Source: Bacillota bacterium (GTDB taxonomy: Bacteria; Bacillota; Clostridia; Lachnospirales; Lachnospiraceae). From it: a DNA stretch of 64,000 nucleotides. Below are positions 19,197 through 27,822 of the stretch, piece after piece. Every line of letters starts with the position of its first letter. The first letter of the stretch is position 1. The notes under the pieces are model-generated. The model did no database searches. It worked only from the letters and a program-made list of their open reading frames with translations, and was not told the DNA's origin. The translations under genes and the position numbers were made by a program. The stretch lies in contig JAEWQV010000017.1 in NCBI GenBank assembly GCA_023399055.1, positions 62,001 through 126,000 of the forward strand, in the 5' to 3' direction.

Positions 19197-19484
19197 ATGG
19201 ATAATAATTCAAACAGAAACTCATCAAATGATTCAAGCAGAAACGCTTCCAATGAGTCAAGCAGAAATTCTTCCAATAACTCAAGCAGAAATTCTTCCAA
19301 TGATTCAAACAGAAATTCTTCTAATGAATCAAGCAGAAATTCTTCCAATGATTCAAACAGAAATTCTTCTAATGAATCAAGTAGAAATTCTTCCAATGAT
19401 TCAAACAGAAACTCTTCTAATGAATCAAGTAGAAATTCTTCCAAAGATTCAAGCAGAAATTCTTCCAATAATTCAAACAGATAA
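19197..19484 (+). CDS. Ser/Asn/Arg octapeptide-repeat protein
   Basis: A 95-residue protein made almost wholly of an eight-residue repeat of the form N-S-S-N-(D/E/N)-S-(S/N)-R. About eleven copies occupy the whole protein. Only Ser, Asn, Arg, Asp and Glu, with single Met, Ala and Lys residues, are used, so it cannot have a normal hydrophobic core and is probably disordered or a repetitive fibre. An excellent ribosome-binding site (TAGGAGG, 11 bp before ATG) and a downstream terminator support real expression. No homologue is recognised. It could be a spore-surface or nucleic-acid-binding protein, but nothing shows this. Confidence 0.7.
   Translation: MDNNSNRNSSNDSSRNASNESSRNSSNNSSRNSSNDSNRNSSNESSRNSSNDSNRNSSNESSRNSSNDSNRNSSNESSRNSSKDSSRNSSNNSNR
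19223..19479 (+). repeat. 24-bp tandem repeat inside the Ser/Asn/Arg protein gene
   Basis: The unit resembles TTCTTCCAATGATTCAAACA plus GAAA. Units alternate between GATTCAAAC and GAATCAAGC/T forms, giving a 48-bp higher-order period in the middle. The repeat keeps another forward frame and the reverse strand open too, as expected for a 24-bp unit. Confidence 0.85.
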
Positions 19485-19569
19485 GCTTGTAGCAGAAGCA
19501 ATGATTTATTATATTAATTTGCTTGTCTTTTATCAGCTGTCTCAGTATAAAATGATGACCTGTGATAAA

Positions 19570-19603
19570 TATTAGGGTGGGTAAATCACCCTAATATTTT
19601 TTT
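19570..19603 (+). terminator. Rho-independent terminator after the repeat-protein gene
   Basis: The stem ATTAGGGTG / CACCCTAAT is followed by ATTTTTTT. It lies 86 bp after the stop codon. Confidence 0.88.
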
Positions 19604-19604
19604 A

Positions 19605-19640
19605 ATAAAAATAGGACAGTAAGTATTCTCTTACCGTCCT
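19605..19640 (-). terminator. Rho-independent terminator of the sortase-signal protein gene
   Basis: On the minus strand AGGACGGTAAG pairs with CTTACTGTCCT and is followed by ATTTTTATT. It lies just beyond the stop at 19660, back to back with the plus-strand terminator. Confidence 0.82.
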
Positions 19641-19659
19641 TAAAAAGGTTATCTTCTTT

Positions 19660-20385
19660 TTATTTAGAGATTATTTCTACCTTGTTTCTACCATACCGAA
19701 GGCTATACCCAACTACCATAAATGCAATTGCTCCTATACCATAGACCTTTCCTAATGGAGCCGTACCTGTCTTTGGAATGTTTACTGGATTATCTATACC
19801 CTCGAGCATATAATCTGTAATGACCTTAATTGCATCGTCTGATATATCCTTATTAAGATTGGTGTCGGCAAGTATACTTCTTAATTGATTCGGCCAGTCG
19901 TACGCCTCTCCATTCATAGCCTCTACAAGAAAAGTGACAATATTAACAGTTAGACTATTCTTCATATTATCTCTAGCTAACCTTAGATATTCCATAGACT
20001 GTGTGGTTTTAAAATAAATATCATCCAATGTTAGAAGGTATCCGATACAAAATTGCTGATCTCCAGAGAGGGCTTTTATATCAATATCCTTAAGTTCTTT
20101 ACCATAAATAAATTGACAATAGACTTCCGCATTATCTTTCCCGTCTACGCTCCAGGAAAGTGCATTAATGATAGCCGCCTTAACATCGATGGGATTATTT
20201 GCATCAGCCAAATATGACGCCATATCTTCTGTAATAGTATTACGCTCACTCGCTTTCTTTACTATGTCAACATTATAATAGGCTTTGCTAAATGGTGTAG
20301 AAGTTACCGGGGAGTCTGCTAATGCTGTTTCTGTTATAAAAACCAAACCAATTATTACTGCAATAATTGCTATTAATTTCTTCAT
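19660..20385 (-). CDS. Secreted protein with signal peptide and IPKTG sortase-type C-terminus
   Basis: A 241-residue exported protein. The signal peptide is MKKLIAIIAVIIGLVFITETALA. A helical middle region of about 180 residues has no recognised domain. The C-terminus has the three sortase-signal parts: NIPKTG, a hydrophobic stretch (VYGIGAIAFMVVGY) and the basic tail RYGRNK. It is therefore expected to be anchored to peptidoglycan. ATG 20385 is preceded by GGGAGGAT; the upstream Met of the longer frame has no such site and would spoil the signal peptide. Function unknown. Confidence 0.78.
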   Translation of the reverse strand: MKKLIAIIAVIIGLVFITETALADSPVTSTPFSKAYYNVDIVKKASERNTITEDMASYLADANNPIDVKAAIINALSWSVDGKDNAEVYCQFIYGKELKDIDIKALSGDQQFCIGYLLTLDDIYFKTTQSMEYLRLARDNMKNSLTVNIVTFLVEAMNGEAYDWPNQLRSILADTNLNKDISDDAIKVITDYMLEGIDNPVNIPKTGTAPLGKVYGIGAIAFMVVGYSLRYGRNKVEIISK

Positions 20386-20583
20386 AATATCCTCCCTTTC
20401 ATGAGAAAAGTTAACACTTTGCTGTAGCATGTTATATTTCTTTGCTAGAACCTTATTTTTATCTTAAACTAATTATAGAACAAATATATAAATATTTCCA
20501 GTCGTTTGTTATTTTACTGTGAAATAAATTAACTTAAGCAGCTAACTTTCATCTTGTCTTAAGTTTATAGAACAGTAGTATTT

Positions 20584-21066
20584 CTAATATCCATTAATTA
20601 CGATTACTTCCCCTTCTTCGAGCGTCGGCGGTTGGAAATTGTCATAATAAAGTCCTGCTGTCTCCTCTGTTAATATGATATCATTTTGATGACTTCCATT
20701 TCTTTTTCGAATACGTTCCAGAACAATTTCCTTAGGGGTTTGAATATAGTATATCTTTGGTTCTATATTATATTTTTTAAGCAATACGATATATTCGTTT
20801 CTCATTTCCCTAGACCAAAAGGAATAGTCAAGAACAATATCTATATTCTGCTTAATCAGTATAATCAGTTTATCATCAAGAAAGTTTTTAATATCTCTCC
20901 ATATTTCTATTGGCAAAGGATGTGCTTTGTAACCTCGTTTGTAAGATTCTTCATCAAATGAGAGTATCGTCATTCCAGCACTTTCAAAATTCTTAGCTAA
21001 AGTTGATTTACCAGCTCCTGCTGGTCCGCACATGAAATAAACCCTACTTGAAGATATGTTATTCAT
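20584..21066 (-). CDS. P-loop kinase / AAA_33-type ATPase
   Basis: A 160-residue nucleotide-binding protein with Walker A CGPAGAGKST near the N-terminus, a DYSFWSREMR segment like the LID/substrate region of AAA_33 kinases, and an RIRKRNG stretch. It resembles small zeta-toxin-like or chloramphenicol-phosphotransferase-like kinases, but the substrate cannot be assigned. ATG 21066 is chosen because AAGGAGG lies 8 bp upstream; the longer frame starts inside that ribosome-binding site region. Single gene. A related-looking P-loop kinase is at 24103-24696. Confidence 0.75.
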   Translation of the reverse strand: MNNISSSRVYFMCGPAGAGKSTLAKNFESAGMTILSFDEESYKRGYKAHPLPIEIWRDIKNFLDDKLIILIKQNIDIVLDYSFWSREMRNEYIVLLKKYNIEPKIYYIQTPKEIVLERIRKRNGSHQNDIILTEETAGLYYDNFQPPTLEEGEVIVINGY

Positions 21067-21197
21067 ATCATTTACCTCCTTTTGGTGCATGAGGTAATTA
21101 TAGATTACAAATAGAATTTTTCAAGTACAAAAGTATCAAGAATTTTAAATTTTCCATAACATATATATTTATATAATAATATAATCAGGTGTATCTT

Positions 21198-22895
21198 ATG
21201 AGTACATGTAGCAACCGAATAGTTGGGGAGGATTACGCTGATTTTATTGCTGACTATCAGCTAGATACTGATGAAAATCTTATTAACGGGGGAATATGCT
21301 ATATTCCAATTGATTCTACTTTCACGGCAGTTTACATGCCTCTAAATTTATTACCAGTGAGTCCGTTGAAAGAATATGGTTATAAGGTCCATGCCAGATT
21401 ATTCGGATTGTTAGACATGAAAAGCTTAGAAGATTCAGGCGTTACTAGCCTTCGCAATATACCTGGTTTAGATTTAAGAGGTCAGGGAGTTATAATCGGA
21501 ATCGTTGATACGGGAATCGATTATACGAATAAAGCTTTTAGGTATGCTGATGGCACATCAAAAATAATGTCTATTTGGGATCAGTCTATACAAGGTGAAA
21601 ACGCTCCTGAAGGCTTCTATTATGGAACAGAATATACCAGGGACCAAATTAATTCTGCACTTAATCAAAATGATCCTCTAACTATTGTTCCAAGCACTGA
21701 TAATAATGGTCATGGGACATTTCTAGCAGGTATTGCCGCAGGCAATGTGGATAATGAAAACGATTTTTCAGGAGTTGTCCCTGACTCTGAAATTATAGTA
21801 GTTAAACTTAAAGAGGCAAAAGCTGGATTAAGAAACTATTATATGGTCTCACCGGATACAATTTGCTATCAAGAAAATGATATTATGCTGGGTGTGAAAT
21901 ATTTAATTGAAACCGCAGCAAAATATCAAAGGCCAATTTCAATATGTATCGGTCTTGGCACATCTCAAGGCGCTCATGATGAATTTGGATCCATAAGTGC
22001 TTATTTATCGAACCTTTCACAAAATGATGGAGTATCAATCGCCATCGCTGCAGGTAATGAAGGCAATAGTAGACATCATTTTGAAAGTGTTTTATCTATT
22101 GGTGTTAATACTGAAACCATCGAACTTATTGTTGGACCCAATGAACCAGGACTTTATATGGAAATATGGGGAGATGTTCCCAACACCTTTTCCATATCAA
22201 TGATTACACCTGGGGGTGAAGCAGTTCCTATGATTTCACCAAGAATAAACGAAAGAAGAGAAGTCCGCTTTATTTTTGAGACTACAGCTATTTTTATTGA
22301 TGTTTTACTAGTTGGTTCTAGATCGGGTGCTCAAGTTGTTACTATGAGATTTCGAGAGCCTGCTGAAGGTACTTGGCGTATTACAATTGAAAAAATAAAT
22401 AAGAGTTTAGCTTTGCATCTTAATAGTTGGTTACCTATGAATGGATTTATCGGTAATGAAACTTTTTTTGTTCGATCTTCTCCTTACACAACCCTTACTT
22501 CTCCGGGTAATACGTATAACCCAATCGTTTTAACTGCATATGATAGTTCAAATGGAAGCCTTTATATGAACGCCAGTCGAGGCTTTACCCGAACCGGACA
22601 AATAGCTCCTGATTTAGCAGCGCCAGGGGTTAATATTGTCGGTCCAGCTCCAGGAAATAGTTATATCACCCTTTCGGGGACTAGTATTGCAGCAGCACAT
22701 ACTGCAGGTATTGCAGCGATGCTATTAGAATGGGGTAAGGTAAAAAAAAATGTTAGATATATGGATGGGGTCGATGTAAAAAATTTACTAATTCGCGGTG
22801 CAGATAGAGACCCAGGGAAAGTATATCCAAATAGAGAAAATGGTTTTGGAACACTGAACATATTTGGTGTATTTGAAAATCTTAGAGGAAACTAA
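21198..22895 (+). CDS. Subtilisin-like S8 peptidase, CspB-like (copy 2)
   Basis: A 565-residue paralogue of the protease at 5694-7397, alike along the whole length. The triad is intact: D104 (IVDTGID), H172 (NNGHGTF) and S496 (SGTSIAAAH). It has the same long insertion between His and Ser and no signal peptide. It likely belongs to the clostridial Csp group that processes the cortex lytic enzyme in spores, though which step it serves is not visible. ATG 21198 lies 8 bp after CAGGTG; the GTG at 21189 is an unlikely start. A GC-rich hairpin follows the stop. Confidence 0.85.
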   Translation: MSTCSNRIVGEDYADFIADYQLDTDENLINGGICYIPIDSTFTAVYMPLNLLPVSPLKEYGYKVHARLFGLLDMKSLEDSGVTSLRNIPGLDLRGQGVIIGIVDTGIDYTNKAFRYADGTSKIMSIWDQSIQGENAPEGFYYGTEYTRDQINSALNQNDPLTIVPSTDNNGHGTFLAGIAAGNVDNENDFSGVVPDSEIIVVKLKEAKAGLRNYYMVSPDTICYQENDIMLGVKYLIETAAKYQRPISICIGLGTSQGAHDEFGSISAYLSNLSQNDGVSIAIAAGNEGNSRHHFESVLSIGVNTETIELIVGPNEPGLYMEIWGDVPNTFSISMITPGGEAVPMISPRINERREVRFIFETTAIFIDVLLVGSRSGAQVVTMRFREPAEGTWRITIEKINKSLALHLNSWLPMNGFIGNETFFVRSSPYTTLTSPGNTYNPIVLTAYDSSNGSLYMNASRGFTRTGQIAPDLAAPGVNIVGPAPGNSYITLSGTSIAAAHTAGIAAMLLEWGKVKKNVRYMDGVDVKNLLIRGADRDPGKVYPNRENGFGTLNIFGVFENLRGN

Positions 22896-22919
22896 TAAGA
22901 ATACAATACCTAGACATAC

Positions 22920-22961
22920 TCCCCCTTTAATTGCTTACAAAGTAAAGTAACTAGAGGGGGG
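22920..22961 (+). terminator. GC-rich hairpin after the second S8 protease
   Basis: CCCCCT pairs with AGAGGGGG with inner pairing TTAATTGCTTAC / GTAAAGTAACTA. The following T-run is weak (GTTCAATT). It is placed as a terminator, 25 bp after the stop codon. Confidence 0.6.
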
Positions 22962-23019
22962 TTCAATTATCCTTGCTATAATTGTGTGTTTGCATCACAT
23001 TTGTTATATAAGGTATATT

Positions 23020-23916
23020 CTATTTTCTTCTTACTTTTACGATTGGCATCCAAAGCTCGGTATTATCTTCATAATACTTCTCAATAATGGGACATCCTGG
23101 TGCTTGCTCATACTCTGAAGTAGGAAACCAATTCACATATAAATCATTATAACACCTGCTTATTCCTGCACGGTCTCCATCCAGCGGTGCCGAAATAACA
23201 ACCCATTGTGTATCAGGGACTTCTAATATAGTAAACCGCTCTTCTACTCCGTTTTCAGGTAACTCCCAACCGTACATGGAATATTTCACCCCATTTTCAT
23301 CCCAGTAATGAATTAAGTGCAAAAGATGAATTTTTGTCACATCCCATTCATTTTTTTCAATCATGTACTGTGCAACACCGGGAAAACCTGCTGTAATATT
23401 CGTTGCATCATGACTTCCATTTTCAATTACTTTATCCGCATATTCCAAATAATTGTTACCCGTCCAGCCATCCGTTTGTACAGCATCCATTCCAAACAAC
23501 TTGCAGGGTTGTTTTTCTACTATTTGATATTTCATTGCATTAACTCCTTTTAATATAAATTGAAAATTAAGTGGAGGATATGCCGTTAACGTAACCCCTT
23601 CAAAACGCGCTTTTGATGGTGTTACTCCCTGAATTCCTTGAAAAGCTCGAGTGAATGACGAGTGCGAATCATAACCATATTTCATAGCAATATCAATAAT
23701 TCTAGCTTTCGAATTTTGGAGTTCCATAGCAGCTAAGGTTATCCTCCTTCTTCGAATATATTCAGACAGAGGAATTCCTATTAAGGATGAAAACAGCCTT
23801 TGAAAATGATAGGAAGAACATTTCGCTTTTTTAGCTACCAAATTAAAGTCAATATTCATAGTCAGATTCTCTTCAATATATTCAATAGCAATTTTAAAAT
23901 CAGATTCAAATGACAT
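23020..23916 (-). CDS. AraC-family regulator with GyrI-like effector-binding domain
   Basis: A 298-residue regulator. The N-terminal AraC DNA-binding domain (about residues 1-105) has both helix-turn-helix units: FNLVAKKAKCSSYHFQRLF and IIDIAMKYGYDSHSSFTRAF, then GVTPSKAR. The C-terminal half (about 125-298) is a GyrI-like / AraC effector-binding domain, ending in ELWMPIVKVRRK. This pairing occurs in Rob/MarA-like and BmrR-like multidrug sensors. ATG 23916 follows AAGGAGG; the longer upstream frame has no support. Regulated genes are unknown; no obvious partner is adjacent. Confidence 0.88.
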   Translation of the reverse strand: MSFESDFKIAIEYIEENLTMNIDFNLVAKKAKCSSYHFQRLFSSLIGIPLSEYIRRRRITLAAMELQNSKARIIDIAMKYGYDSHSSFTRAFQGIQGVTPSKARFEGVTLTAYPPLNFQFILKGVNAMKYQIVEKQPCKLFGMDAVQTDGWTGNNYLEYADKVIENGSHDATNITAGFPGVAQYMIEKNEWDVTKIHLLHLIHYWDENGVKYSMYGWELPENGVEERFTILEVPDTQWVVISAPLDGDRAGISRCYNDLYVNWFPTSEYEQAPGCPIIEKYYEDNTELWMPIVKVRRK

Positions 23917-24045
23917 CCTGCACCTCCTTTCTAAATGGAGTATAACAAATAAAATTAATTTATGCTGTTCAATCCATGCCTTATTTTGTATACCATTTGT
24001 AATACAAATAAGGTAAATTAATTTTAGTCTCACAATATCTTATCA

Positions 24046-24087
24046 TAAAAAACCTCTTAATTACTCCCACAAACTAGTAATTAAGAG
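24046..24087 (-). terminator. Rho-independent terminator of the P-loop kinase gene
   Basis: A 13-bp perfect stem (CCTCTTAATTACT / AGTAATTAAGAGG) is followed on the minus strand by TTTTTT. It lies just after the stop at 24103. Confidence 0.88.
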
Positions 24088-24102
24088 GAAAAAGTCAGTT
24101 CA

Positions 24103-24696
24103 TTATATTAAACTTTCTATCGCCCTATGTAACCCCGCATTCCAAGGTCTTGACTCCACCATTTTAATACCTAACTTTTTGCATTTATCTACTTGCCATT
24201 CTCCATAGGAAATACTGATATCCGCTCTATATTCTTGCAAGTCTCCACCTTCTCTGTCTAAATAATTATGCACTATTTGATTTTTATCTGGCTCTCTCAC
24301 GAAAATAACTTTGATTTCTGGGTTATCAAATGATGAAGTAAGTTCAGGATGAATAAAATCGCCCTCAATAATGATAGGTAATTTATCTTCAATATGCCTG
24401 TTTGCAAGTTCAATTAATACAGAACACATTTCTTTACTTACATCAATCAACCACTTAACATTGCTCTCAACTCCGATATTTTTCCAGTCAACACCTTCAT
24501 CCCAATAATGAATTGCAGGGAAATTCTCCTTTGTAGTAACTGTTTTTACAGCTAAGTGTATATCATCTGCCTCTATTACATTTACACCGTAGAATTTAGC
24601 AATTTCATAAGCAAGGCTAGATTTACCTGTGCCCGATGGTCCACCTATAAACAATACTGTCCAATTTCTTTCCCTATTCAAATAAGCATCCCCCAA
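24103..24696 (-). CDS. P-loop nucleotide kinase-like protein
   Basis: A 197-residue protein with Walker A GGPSGTGKSS at about residues 18-27, then EADDIHLAV and a PIIIEGDFIHP Walker-B-like segment. It looks like an AAA/2-phosphoglycerate-kinase-like small-molecule kinase. The specific substrate is not recognisable. It is a monocistronic unit bounded by a strong terminator. The translation start is not certain, because no strong ribosome-binding site is seen before ATG 24696. Confidence 0.7.
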   Translation of the reverse strand: MGDAYLNRERNWTVLFIGGPSGTGKSSLAYEIAKFYGVNVIEADDIHLAVKTVTTKENFPAIHYWDEGVDWKNIGVESNVKWLIDVSKEMCSVLIELANRHIEDKLPIIIEGDFIHPELTSSFDNPEIKVIFVREPDKNQIVHNYLDREGGDLQEYRADISISYGEWQVDKCKKLGIKMVESRPWNAGLHRAIESLI

Positions 24697-25056
24697 TCGT
24701 TACATCTTTGAGTCTTAAAAACTTATTAAAGTTCATTCTTTTCTTTAACATTATACCACCTTTACAAGTTCTTCGGAATCCTCATTTTTATTTTCTACAT
24801 AGCAAAGGAGCTGCTACAAAACTTGTTAGTTTAGCAATAGCTCCTTTTATACAACCTATTTCTTTATCAATGTTTTTACGTCTAATTTTGTACTTCATAT
24901 CAAATATTTCTTCATGTATCAACTTTATTCTTCATAAACAATAGATATGTTATTTTTTCTTCAGCAATACTACCGTTTCAACGTGTATTTTGCTACTCTC
25001 AAAAATATAAATTTTCTTTATATAATTAATGCTATTATAATTTATTTGTAATACCA
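24697..25056. other. 360-bp gap with a hairpin and a possible tiny minus-strand ORF
   Basis: An inverted repeat (AAAGGAGCT / AGCTCCTTT, 24804-24849) could act as a weak terminator. A minus-strand frame starting at TTG near 24922 could encode about 44 residues (IHEEIFDMKYKIRRKNIDKE and onward, stop at 24788) with amino-acid-like composition but no good ribosome-binding site. It may be a remnant. Nothing else was recognised. Confidence 0.3.
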
Positions 25057-26139
25057 TTACTTTGATCTCATAAATTGGTTATATAATTGTTCAAAGGTAT
25101 CGTATTGTTCGACTTTCATCCCTACCTGATTGTATTCTTCCAGATATTCATCCATAGCCTCCAGAAATCTATCTTTGAATAATAAAAGATGATCAGCGTC
25201 AAAATATTGCATTAAATCAAATTTCTTTGTTCCTCTTGTTTCTGTCATTTCATCAAGATAGTTTTGCGCACCCATTGCTACATGATAAGCATAAGATTTG
25301 TCTCCTGCTTCTATACTTTTAAAAACCTTATTCCGGTAGTTACACCATAATTCTTCATAAGTTCCCCTAAGACTATTATAATTCGGCACAGGTTCTTCAA
25401 CAAAATTTTTATGCATAGTATCGTATAGCCTAACCATACTTTTTAGCAAATCATAGGAAGCATTACGGATTTCATCGATTGTTTTCGAATTAATCACATT
25501 CATATACTTTATAATAAAACTATCAGGTAGGTATTGGTATTTGCCTATTTCCTCCAGATATCTCTTAACACCACGTCTAAAATAGGTGTTATTCAAATTG
25601 GTAAGTGCATTTACCAGATTATATAATACTCCATAAGAAGCATACCTTACCGCACCTAAATCATCAGTTAGTAGTGTATTCGTATACTCTTGTTTTGCTC
25701 TATCTATATGCTTTTTTGCTCTTGTTATACATTCTCTCCCGATAGGTTTTGCCAAGGAATCGAGTGCTCTTTGTCTATACGTATTAAATCTCTCCATATA
25801 TTCGGGTTTGGCACAATATAATATCTGTAAATCAACAAGGCAGGAAATACCGGGATTCTCTAGATTAGCCTTTGCTTCAATGTTTTCCCATGGAGTACAG
25901 TATATATCGTATCCGACATCCTTAAGTATAAAACATGTAGATAATTCCCATCCACGATCCGTGTTATTAATTATAATAAGGTCAAGATCGCTTTTCTCAT
26001 GATAATCATCAGTGCTAAAAGAACCAGTTAGTCCAATGATTGCTATATCATCAGGAAAATCTCTCTTAGCACGTTCAATTACCATATTGATTAGTTTTTC
26101 ATTTTTATTTTTTAGCTTTTGTTTAATCATACCATCCAT
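25057..26139 (-). CDS. Nucleotidyltransferase-fold protein
   Basis: A 360-residue protein with the polymerase-beta-type nucleotidyltransferase motif GSFSTDDYHEKSDLDLI (GS-x-DxD, about residues 40-57), the hallmark of aminoglycoside adenylyltransferases and related antibiotic or small-molecule nucleotidyltransferases. The C-terminal 200 residues are helical with a kanamycin-nucleotidyltransferase-like look. It might confer antibiotic resistance, but no specific subfamily motif was recognised. AGAGGAAA precedes ATG 26139. Single gene. Confidence 0.78.
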   Translation of the reverse strand: MDGMIKQKLKNKNEKLINMVIERAKRDFPDDIAIIGLTGSFSTDDYHEKSDLDLIIINNTDRGWELSTCFILKDVGYDIYCTPWENIEAKANLENPGISCLVDLQILYCAKPEYMERFNTYRQRALDSLAKPIGRECITRAKKHIDRAKQEYTNTLLTDDLGAVRYASYGVLYNLVNALTNLNNTYFRRGVKRYLEEIGKYQYLPDSFIIKYMNVINSKTIDEIRNASYDLLKSMVRLYDTMHKNFVEEPVPNYNSLRGTYEELWCNYRNKVFKSIEAGDKSYAYHVAMGAQNYLDEMTETRGTKKFDLMQYFDADHLLLFKDRFLEAMDEYLEEYNQVGMKVEQYDTFEQLYNQFMRSK

Positions 26140-26299
26140 AATATTTCCTCTCTATCACTATCGTAGTAATTCAACATAACAAGATAATACTTTGTTTATT
26201 ATCATTATATAAGCATATTAATATTAAAAATATTCCAACTTTAATTATAATTAGTCTATACCCTAGAAAAGGGAGGTACTTGTATTAACCAAGTCCTCC

Positions 26300-26475
26300 C
26301 TTAAGTTAAGCTTTATAAAAAATTTTACGTACTGTATCATATGCCAATTCAAATTCCTGTGCTATTTGATTGATGGTATTGCCTATTTGATATTGCTGTC
26401 TGAATTTCAATTAAAAGATATTCCGATAATACTTCTGCTGCATTTTTATATTTCAAAATATCCACTCTTTATTTA
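26300..26475 (-). pseudogene. Degenerate CD3324-like helix-turn-helix gene
   Basis: The minus strand reads ILKYKNAAEVLSEYLLIEI in one frame and then, shifted, FRQQYQIGNTINQIAQEFEL followed by AYDTVRKIFYKA-stop. These are the start and end of a small CD3324-like (Mor-type HTH) protein common in Clostridia. The middle is deleted and the frame is broken. Confidence 0.55.
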
Positions 26476-26516
26476 TATAAATAAAGTTCAGAGTTCAGCA
26501 GATAGTTATATGATTT

Positions 26517-27356
26517 TTACTTATACAAGCTAATAAGATCCTTCACTAGTATTTCTCCATTTGTAAATTCAATTCTATTATTGTTTAAAAATCCATCCAA
26601 TGATTGAATTGTTTTTTCAACAATAGAAATCTTCCATTTTTTATTAAAATCTATTTTAAAACTAATATAAGCTTCATTTTTTAATGGTTCAAATACTATT
26701 GAACACAAAGTTGGAGCCTGAGAAGTTGTATCCTGAGAAGTTCTTTTTAAAACCTCAAAAGCTTCATTTATTCCAAAGCTATGAATATTATTACAGATAT
26801 ATTCATGAGCACAAACATATCTGTCAGCACCACATCCGTATATTCTATCATAATTTGTTTCCTGGAAATCTCCATTTGGGAAATTAGTCATAATAATAAA
26901 ATCATTATTAATTTTACTTATTATATTTGCATCTATTCCATCTTCCAGTATAAATGCATTTCCAGTTTTATCAGCTATAATGGTATGTAGCCCTAAATCT
27001 GGGAATAATGGATTTCTAGGATACGAGATTACTCTTTTATTAAGAATTTCAAAAAAATCAGATGTTTTTCTTGTTTTCTTTAGAGCCTCATCAAAAATAT
27101 CAAAAGCAAACCAATCATTTTCGTTACAACTTGATTTAAAACCTGGACTATATTCTACTGCTTGAGTACAGATAAAAAGACCCTCACTATTAAAACCAGC
27201 GATATCCCTGTATTTGTTAGCTAATAAGCCTGAAAAGTAAAATAAGTTCATATCATTATAACTATTGACTTTTAGCTTTAAATCAATATCATCAGTATCG
27301 AAATTCATACCATAAATAGCTTTTTCTTGACTGTATACAGCAAAACTTGTACACAT
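26517..27356 (-). CDS. Ntn-hydrolase, choloylglycine-hydrolase-like (linear amide C-N hydrolase)
   Basis: A 279-residue enzyme that begins MCTSF. After Met removal the new N-terminal Cys would be the nucleophile, as in bile-salt hydrolase and penicillin acylase V families. Further family features are YGMNFDTDD (Arg/Asn-Asp region), ILEDG, and MTNFPNG in place of the usual TNDP. No signal peptide, so it is cytosolic. It may hydrolyse bile-acid amides, N-acyl amino acids or acyl-homoserine-like amides; the changed TN(F)P motif makes true bile-salt hydrolase doubtful. It is the last intact gene before the Tn7-like island. Confidence 0.72.
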   Translation of the reverse strand: MCTSFAVYSQEKAIYGMNFDTDDIDLKLKVNSYNDMNLFYFSGLLANKYRDIAGFNSEGLFICTQAVEYSPGFKSSCNENDWFAFDIFDEALKKTRKTSDFFEILNKRVISYPRNPLFPDLGLHTIIADKTGNAFILEDGIDANIISKINNDFIIMTNFPNGDFQETNYDRIYGCGADRYVCAHEYICNNIHSFGINEAFEVLKRTSQDTTSQAPTLCSIVFEPLKNEAYISFKIDFNKKWKISIVEKTIQSLDGFLNNNRIEFTNGEILVKDLISLYK

Positions 27357-27518
27357 TTTGGAACCTCCTTTTAATATATAATTTTGTCATATAATATGCT
27401 TAGAGTATTTAGAGAATCATTTAGCTATTACTATTGGCTTCACCACTTTCTTAAACTTCTATCCATATGATATCACCAGGCATCTCGATGGTTCAACCTA
27501 CAACATTTTTCAGAATCA

Positions 27519-27557
27519 AAAATGCGTCACTTAAGCTTATGCTTTCTGACGCATTTT
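27519..27557. terminator. Bidirectional hairpin terminator
   Basis: AAAATGCGTCA pairs with TGACGCATTTT, with A-rich and T-rich flanks on both strands. It lies directly downstream of the small HTH remnant on the minus strand. Confidence 0.7.
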
Positions 27558-27558
27558 G

Positions 27559-27680
27559 TTATTCGTTACCTTTTTTCATTTCAAAAATAATTTTCTGTAT
27601 ACTTTTGAGAGATAAATAGTACATTTCAGAAAGAACTTTTGTAGATACACCCTCTTTATATGCAATAATTTGTATTGTCC
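27559..27680 (-). pseudogene. C-terminal HTH fragment of a second CD3324-like gene
   Basis: The minus strand encodes AYKEGVSTKVLSEMYYLSLK then SIQKIIFEMKKGNE-stop, which looks like the HTH end of the same small family as the 26300-26475 remnant. The 5' part is missing. It is followed by the 27519-27557 hairpin. Confidence 0.45.
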
Positions 27681-27775
27681 ACTAATTTATCTCAAAGTTA
27701 TAAATTTTATTAATATACGACTTTTATAATTAACTTTGGACATTAATAAATAATTCATAATAAAGTTGAAAGGGT

Positions 27776-27821
27776 ATTTCCATATTTATTGTACGATTTC
27801 ATTATTTATTGTATTTCAACA
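27776..27821 (-). mobile_element. Solitary right end of an earlier Tn7-like element
   Basis: The minus strand reads TGTTGAAATACAATAAATAA then TGAAAT, followed 20 bp later by another site (ACAATAAATATGGAAAT). This matches the right end at 55125-55190 in sequence, orientation and 20-bp spacing. It therefore cannot be part of the current element's left end, whose sites point the other way. It ends 1 bp from the target duplication of the present element. Confidence 0.75.
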
Positions 27822-27822
27822 A

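Noticed and set aside
19175..19575. Reverse-strand LEEFLLDS-repeat frame and another forward frame across the octapeptide gene
   Set aside because: Both are by-products of the 24-bp tandem repeat. Only the frame at 19197 has a strong ribosome-binding site and a fitting terminator.
24708..24944. Plus-strand open frame of 78 codons
   Set aside because: No ribosome-binding site; phenylalanine/leucine-rich composition of a shadow frame in A/T-rich DNA.
27692..27739. Inverted repeat CAAAGTTA...TAACTTTG as the left end of the older transposon
   Set aside because: It lacks the TGTT terminus and the CAATAAATA repeats of this family, so it cannot be assigned.
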